The notes under the pieces are model-generated. The model ran no database searches. It worked only from the letters and a program-made list of their open reading frames with translations, and was not told the origin of the DNA. Shown piece after piece: positions 59,733 through 64,000 of a stretch of DNA of 64,000 nucleotides. This stretch comes from Salibacterium halotolerans (GTDB taxonomy: Bacteria > Bacillota > Bacilli > Bacillales > Marinococcaceae), in assembly GCF_900115625.1 (NCBI RefSeq), contig NZ_FOXD01000007.1:98939-162938 (forward strand), given 5' to 3'. Position 1 is the stretch's first letter. Each line of letters opens with the position of its first letter. A program made the position numbers and the translations under genes.

Positions 59733-60632
59733 CTATCTCACTTTATTTTCTAGTGTACCGATGGATTCAATATCGAGTTTGCATGTGTCTCCTGATTGCA
59801 GAAAGATCTGTGGGTCCCGGAACACACCGACGCCATGAGGTGTACCTGTAGCAATGATGTCTCCAGGTTCAAAGGTGAATCCTTGGGATAAGTAAGAAAT
59901 AATGTAAGGAATCTTGAAAATAAGGTTACTTGTATTGGAATCCTGCAGCTTTTCCCCATTTATTTCTAGTGATATCCCCAGATTGTGAGGATCTTCAATT
60001 TCATCTTTTGTTACAATAACCGGGCCAAGCGGAGCAAAGGTATCGTAAGATTTCCCTCTTACCCACTGCACGTCCTCAAACTGAACATCGCGGGCACTGA
60101 CATCATTCATGATGGTGTAACCAAATACGTAATCCATCGCTTCTTCTTCTGTTACGTTTCTTGCTGTTTTTCCAATAACCACAGTTAATTCTACTTCATA
60201 ATCCACCTGCTCTGATTCTTCTGGAAGTTCGATGGTCTCTCCATTTCCGATAAGGGACGTTGCCCATTTCGAAAAAATCATTGGCTTTTTCGGAGGTGCC
60301 ACGTTTTGCTCTATACAATGGTCCATGTAGTTATTGCCGACACAAACGACCTTTCCCGGGTTCGAGAGGGGTTCTTTCACCTTTACATCTTGGATGGCGT
60401 ACCGTGAAGTTTCCGTCTTACCGCGGTTTTCCAGCGCCCAATTCCAAGCCTCTCTTATACCGGAAAGCTCATTTTTCTGTATGATAGACTCCAGACTTGT
60501 TTCTTCTGCAATGCTTTTTCTTTCTGTTTCATTATATGCCCTAATGACTGCATTCAACGAATAAACCTCTTCGTTGAACCGTACTCCGATTTTCGTCTCT
60601 CCCGTTTTTATTTCAAATGTAAGTAAATGCAT
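59733..60632 (-). CDS. Fumarylacetoacetate hydrolase family protein, likely 2,4-diketo-3-deoxy-sugar-acid hydrolase
   Basis: 299 aa. The FAH fold shows VCVGNNYMDHC, the metal ligands in DYEVELTVVIGKTARN (Glu..Glu) and NDVSARDVQ (Asp), then the conserved RGKSYDTFAPLGP, and TGTPHGVGVFRDP near the end. The FAH hydrolase in non-phosphorylating rhamnose and fucose pathways splits 2,4-diketo-3-deoxy acids to pyruvate and lactate. It lies between the regulator and the dehydrogenase, which fits that role. Confidence 0.9.
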   Translation of the reverse strand: MHLLTFEIKTGETKIGVRFNEEVYSLNAVIRAYNETERKSIAEETSLESIIQKNELSGIREAWNWALENRGKTETSRYAIQDVKVKEPLSNPGKVVCVGNNYMDHCIEQNVAPPKKPMIFSKWATSLIGNGETIELPEESEQVDYEVELTVVIGKTARNVTEEEAMDYVFGYTIMNDVSARDVQFEDVQWVRGKSYDTFAPLGPVIVTKDEIEDPHNLGISLEINGEKLQDSNTSNLIFKIPYIISYLSQGFTFEPGDIIATGTPHGVGVFRDPQIFLQSGDTCKLDIESIGTLENKVR

Positions 60633-60662
60633 TTTTTCATCCTTTCTAAAATATTATGTCTT

Positions 60663-61409
60663 TTAGTTCGTAGATAACTGTTTTGCAAGTTTCATAATTT
60701 CACCGGTTGCGAGCTCTTTTTTTTCAGGCCAGTTATTGGCGATCATTGTAAAACTAACCCCTGCTATCAACTGTTCTTCCTGATTGTATATAGGCGCTGC
60801 CACACAGCAGAATCCGAGCGAGCCTTCCTGCTCTTCTACAACATATCCGTCTTCGGCGGCTTGCTGCAACTGCTTCCACAATTCATCGATATGGCCCACT
60901 GTATTCTCTGTTTTTTTTAGAAGATCTTTTTCCGGAAATAGTTCGTGTAACCTCTCATAGGTATGCTGCATCAGTTGTATTTTTCCAATAGCGGAGGCGT
61001 GAGCTGGAAATCTCATCCCTGGATCTGTTACTAATCGTGCCGGGGAACTCCCCTCTTCTCTTGCAAGGTAAAACACTTCCGCATCGTACAGCTTCCCAAG
61101 TTGTATGTGCTCATCAACGACTTCAACAGCCTTGCCCGCTTCCATTGAGAACGTTTCCAAAATATCGAATTGGCGGTAATATGCAGAGGCGAAAGAACCG
61201 AGCACTGGTCCGAGCGAATAAGTTTCGTTTTTGTCCTTTTTTATCCATCCCATCGTCTCGAGTGTATGCAAGAGTGAATACATGGAGCTTTTGTTGATCT
61301 CGAGTTTATTGGAGATATCGATCAAACGTAGCTGCGAAGGGAACTGCGCAATCAATTCGATAATAATATTTGCTCTTTCCAAAGCAGGCACCCAATACTT
61401 CGGAGCCAA
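60663..61409 (-). CDS. IclR-family transcriptional regulator
   Basis: 248 aa. The N-terminal winged helix (VPALERANIIIELIAQFP.., LEINKSSMYSLLHTLETMGWIK) is followed by the IclR effector domain with GSSPARLVTDPGMRFPAHASAIGK, EEQEGSLGFCCVAAPIYN and GVSFTMI. It starts with TTG at 61409 behind AAGGAGGGGG. It is the first gene of the operon that continues through the hydrolase, dehydrogenase, dehydratase and GntP permease (gaps 30, 10, 15 and 108 bp). A 24-bp perfect palindrome just upstream is the likely autoregulatory site. Confidence 0.92.
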   Translation of the reverse strand: MAPKYWVPALERANIIIELIAQFPSQLRLIDISNKLEINKSSMYSLLHTLETMGWIKKDKNETYSLGPVLGSFASAYYRQFDILETFSMEAGKAVEVVDEHIQLGKLYDAEVFYLAREEGSSPARLVTDPGMRFPAHASAIGKIQLMQHTYERLHELFPEKDLLKKTENTVGHIDELWKQLQQAAEDGYVVEEQEGSLGFCCVAAPIYNQEEQLIAGVSFTMIANNWPEKKELATGEIMKLAKQLSTN

Positions 61410-61426
61410 TTTTATCCCCCTCCTTG

Positions 61427-61500
61427 CTTAGTTTATTATAATAAACTAAGTTTTTTATTTTGAACTGTATTAATCGTAACATAAAAAACATCATTGTCAA
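61427..61500 (-). promoter_or_regulatory. Operon promoter and 24-bp palindromic operator
   Basis: The 24-bp perfect palindrome is CTTAGTTTATTA followed by its exact complement TAATAAACTAAG (61427-61450). On the minus strand a -35 TTGACA (61500-61495) and a -10 TACGAT (61478-61473, 16-bp spacer) lie upstream, putting the palindrome about 20 bp past the -10, next to the RBS. Binding there would block initiation or early elongation. Confidence 0.75.
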
Positions 61501-61584
61501 AATCTTTTCTCTTTTTTTACATACTTACAGCCCTACTTTTGTAAACCGTAAATTTTCTGGCACGATCCACTTAAGTGTCAATTT

Positions 61585-61625
61585 GATCGTTATTTTGCAC
61601 CTTTTTGGGTATTATTTTGCACTTT
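61585..61625. mobile_element. Probable transposon end with repeated TTATTTTGCAC
   Basis: TTATTTTGCAC occurs at 61590 and 61612, 22 bp apart, just outside the ATPase remnant. Tandem short repeats like these are typical transposase-binding sites at ends of Tn552/Mu-type elements. No other part of the end is certain. Confidence 0.4.
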
Positions 61626-61680
61626 AAGCACATAAAATAAAGCCATCTTTTTTAATCATTGATGGCTTTTATTCAGCAGT

Positions 61681-61920
61681 TTATTTAATGCCGATTACCA
61701 AACTGTCTCGTGCAGCTTCAACCACTTCTGTTGTTATCGTATCCAGTCCATTTATTTCGAGTATTCGATCAATCTGCGTGAACAGTCTTTGTATGATCCT
61801 AAAATTTCCATTAGTAATTTTAATTATGCTAGTATTTGCTTCATAATCGGAAAAGTCTTCAAGTTTAATGGAAAGACCTAATTATCCCCATTTATATTCC
61901 AAAATATGATGCGATTCATC
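61681..61920 (-). pseudogene. C-terminal remnant of a transposon AAA ATPase (TniB/IstB-like)
   Basis: On the minus strand the frame ending at 61681 reads LGLSIKLEDFSDYEANTSI..., then KITNGNFRIIQRLFTQIDRI, and a closing TTEVVEAARDSLVIGIK. This pattern is the lid/C-terminal domain of helper ATPases of rve-type transposons. A TAA replaces a codon in the KWxxLGL segment (61870s), and upstream only DESHHILEYKW survives. It is non-functional. Confidence 0.65.
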
Positions 61921-62029
61921 TTTGCCTGAATCCGTGATAAAGAGAGTTATTGTTTGAGTGAAGTTTCGCCCTATATCTATAACTCGTTTTTACTTCAGGT
62001 ATACGTTGAAGATAAATAGGCATCCACTG

Positions 62030-62335
62030 CAGGCGGACGTTTTTACTCCGGAGTACAAGAGCGACATCGGTTCGCCTGGGCTCACCGTGTCTTCTTTGCC
62101 GCGGGCAGTGCCTCAGCTATATCCTGTAGAGGAAGATCGGTTAAGTTCGGCACGTTCTGTGCCAACACCGATCTGACTCCCGTCGTGGGAGCCTCCGTTT
62201 GATAGGATCTTCGGCTGCTGCTTCGACGAACAGGAGGTTCCAGCATCGGCGTTGGTCACAGGACGTGACCGCTTTTAGCCGATGAACCTTCAAATGTCGC
62301 CGCCTTCCGCTCCTGCTTTCGTTTTCTTCTCTTTT
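62030..62335. repeat. Bacillaceae-type dispersed intergenic repeat carrying two covarying hairpins
   Basis: The edges CTGCAGGCGGACG.. and ..GTCGCCGCCTTCCGCTCCTGC, plus the inner GCCGCGGGCAGTGCCTCAGC, resemble a GC-rich repeat widespread in Bacillaceae intergenic regions (from memory, not searched). The left part (62030-62103) also matches 26068-26140 at about 75%. Inside are two hairpins in opposite orientation, 62136-62172 and 62245-62283. Both have outer stem ATCGG/CCGAT and an inner stem around a CGTYCT-type loop (GGCAC/GTGCC in one, GGTCAC/GTGACC in the other). Confidence 0.65.
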
Positions 62336-62367
62336 GGAAAAGGTTGCTTACGGCAACACAAAGAAAC

Positions 62368-63801
62368 CTACAGGGTTTCTATAGGTTCGCTAATCGATAG
62401 GAGAGGCTGAAGCAAAAGAGGGTATGTTGTCTTTTTATGGGGGGGGGCATACCGATGGAATAAACGGGCAAAACAGGCTTTCCAGGGGTGGCCGCGAAAT
62501 AGGGAAAGACGTTGTTCACGTGCATGCTGAACCATGCGTGAAGCAAACAAAATCATGTGCTGGATAACCGTCTTTAACCGCTGGCGGAAAACGTTTTTCG
62601 AGACAGGAAGATCATTACCACGTAGTACATCCTGTCCAATGGAACGAAGTAGATTATAGGCCAGGGATCCAAGAGCCAGCACAAGCGCGTTCGTTGCGAA
62701 CGTTCCCGAGGGGAACCTTTCTACATCCATATCAGATTTCAACTCGCTGTGAAATTGTTCGCAGGTCCCATGCTGCTTGTAGAGATGGATAATGGTTTCG
62801 GCCGGCAGATCCAGGGATGTCCAAAAACGCTGGAACTCTATGTCCGGGAACATGTTGATCTGCCCGTCTTTCATGATAGTTCGTACCACGAGACGGTAGA
62901 CTTGATAGACTGGACGCTCTTCCAGGACACCGGAAACCGAAATGCGGCCGGTATAGATCGTCTTTCCTTCTCGGGGATTTGAAGCTGTTCCATGTTGTTC
63001 AGCATGAGCCAGCCATGCTTCCGGTGATTCTCGGCGCGGGTTCCGTTTGATAATAAAGTCAGCACCATGGTCGTCACACAGCTCCAAGTTTTCTTGGGCA
63101 TCATTTCCTCCATCCATGCGGACACAAAGTCGTTCCGAAGTAATTTCTTTGGCGGAAGTCAAGGCCTGTTGAAGAACCTCCGGCATGCTTTTCTGCACAT
63201 GTTCGTTCCCTTCATGCAGCTGAGCATAGACCAGGTGTCCTTCTTCCCCTAAGTAAGCAAAAGCAGGATTATAACCTTCGATCTTTTTATACGTGAAACG
63301 AACGCCTTCTTTTTTGGTTCCGCTGTTATCAAACGGAGAATGGTCTACATCAAGAGGAAGAAGAGACAGATCGTCCGCCTTCTGTGTTGTATCGGTTGAT
63401 ACAACGGTCGGAGTAAGCGAAGACGACCGTTGTTTTAAGAACCGGGTGTTTTCCTCCCATATCAACGGGAGGGTTTCCGGATGCTGGGCCAGTTGATTGA
63501 AACGCTGCCGCAGTGTCGGGGAAGACGCGACTCCTTGAAGACCAAGGGATTGTTGGAAAAAGACATCACCGCGGGATTCTTCCATCCAGTCAAAATCATT
63601 TTTCCCTTGAGAGAGAAGGCCGAGATAGCTGTATACGACATCTCGGTGGGAAATGGCGGCCGACGATGTTAAACCGGGCATGGATAAGAAATGGAGACGT
63701 TTATGTAAGTTCAAGGATTGAAGGAGTTCCCCTATCAAAAGAAGTCCGCTGGCAGATATAATATAATCATCCGTTCATTGGATATCAAATCGACGTTTCA
63801 T
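62368..63801 (-). pseudogene. IS1380-family transposase, interrupted by a nonsense codon near the N-terminus
   Basis: The natural start is ATG 63801 with GGAAGGTG upstream, giving MKRRFDIQ, then an in-frame TGA (63777-63775), then TDDYIISASGLLLIGELLQS continuing open for 456 further codons. A TTG at 63738 could in principle restart translation. DDE-type residues are visible: Asp in VVSTDTTQKADD, Asp in CVRMDGGNDAQEN, and Glu in HGTCEQFHSELKSDMDVE. Terminal inverted repeats were not clearly identified. The element is probably inactive. Confidence 0.82.
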
Positions 63802-63910
63802 TTTTTCACCTTCCGGGCGCATTCATCCAATAAGATGAATAGAATCTTACCCCCTATTTTATCAAGGTTTTTAAGGGGATGTCGAAAGATATCATCACGG
63901 ATTCATAAAG

Positions 63911-64000
63911 TGGACCCCTTTGTCAAGACACATTTTTAAAATAAATAAGGTGTGACTCCTTTTGAGATAGAGAGGCTACCTTGGAGGAAAAAAGGAAATC
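63911..64000 (+). mobile_element. Probable left end of an IS3-type insertion sequence running off the window
   Basis: TGGACCCCTTTGTCAAGACA begins at 63911, resembling IS3/IS150-group termini that start with TG. About 70 bp later a strong RBS (TTGGAGGAAAAAAGG) sits at the very end of the window, as if orfA starts just beyond. Only the end is visible, so the family is tentative. Confidence 0.5.

Noticed and set aside
63775..63777. TGA in the IS1380 transposase read as selenocysteine
   Set aside because: There is no SECIS-like hairpin in view, no selenoprotein precedent in this family, and it lies in the short N-terminal tail. A nonsense mutation is simpler.

Overview
The window looks like chromosomal DNA of a spore-forming member of the Bacillaceae, probably a moderately halophilic or alkaliphilic one (Alkalicoccus / Salisediminibacterium / Bacillus halodurans-like). 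The evidence is the spore-coat operon cotJABC, Bacillus-type proteins (YtvA-like LOV-STAS photoreceptor, YtrA-type GntR-ABC operon, YppC/DUF2515), AAGGAGG ribosome binding sites, many TTG/GTG starts, and short U-tailed terminators. The species is inferred, not proven.

Layout. 0-4.5 kb: substrate-binding protein of a tripartite tricarboxylate transporter with its CitA/CitT-type two-component system, then ohr. 4.6-13 kb: LOV photoreceptor, cold-shock protein, RecQ, a PQQ-type sugar dehydrogenase lipoprotein, cotJABC, a channel-like protein, an M20 dipeptidase and tRNA-Leu(CAG). 13.5-20.5 kb: a hexuronate island (uxuB, uxuA, GntR regulator, divergent uronate isomerase, DctPQM TRAP transporter) with paired operators. 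20.6-22 kb and 23.6-24.6 kb: gene remnants. 22-29.7 kb: DUF1648 protein, sirtuin, DUF3221 protein, YeeE-type sulfur transporter, ahpCF and 3-methyladenine glycosylase. 30-53 kb: mostly housekeeping genes (metE with a long leader, nrdAB, MFS transporters, several DUF proteins, a GntR-ABC operon, oxidoreductases). 53.7-61.4 kb: a glycosidase-like protein, then an IclR-controlled operon (FAH hydrolase, zinc dehydrogenase, L-rhamnonate-type dehydratase, GntP permease) that reads as a non-phosphorylating 6-deoxy-sugar-acid pathway. 61.5-64 kb: transposon debris, a dispersed repeat with two covarying hairpins, a nonsense-interrupted IS1380 transposase, and what looks like the end of an IS3-type element.

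The most unusual signal is in the intergenic DNA. Several gene-free gaps carry arrays of a short word (6-12 bp) repeated at a strict pitch. Two distant loci (3.8 and 26.3 kb) share a quasi-palindromic word, TAGTG-GA-CACTA, in alternating orientation with spacings of 29 and 23 bp (52-bp period). A third (53.3-53.7 kb) has the same alternating geometry (24/29 bp) but a completely different word, AAACGTAACT. Others (9.4 and 44.4 kb) have different words in direct orientation every 21 bp. One at 51.4 kb alternates every 20-21 bp, and a short one at 13.4 kb has a 52-bp pitch. The geometry is kept while the word differs between most loci, which ordinary dispersed repeats do not explain.

All calls come from reading the sequence and remembered family features. 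No database search was run.
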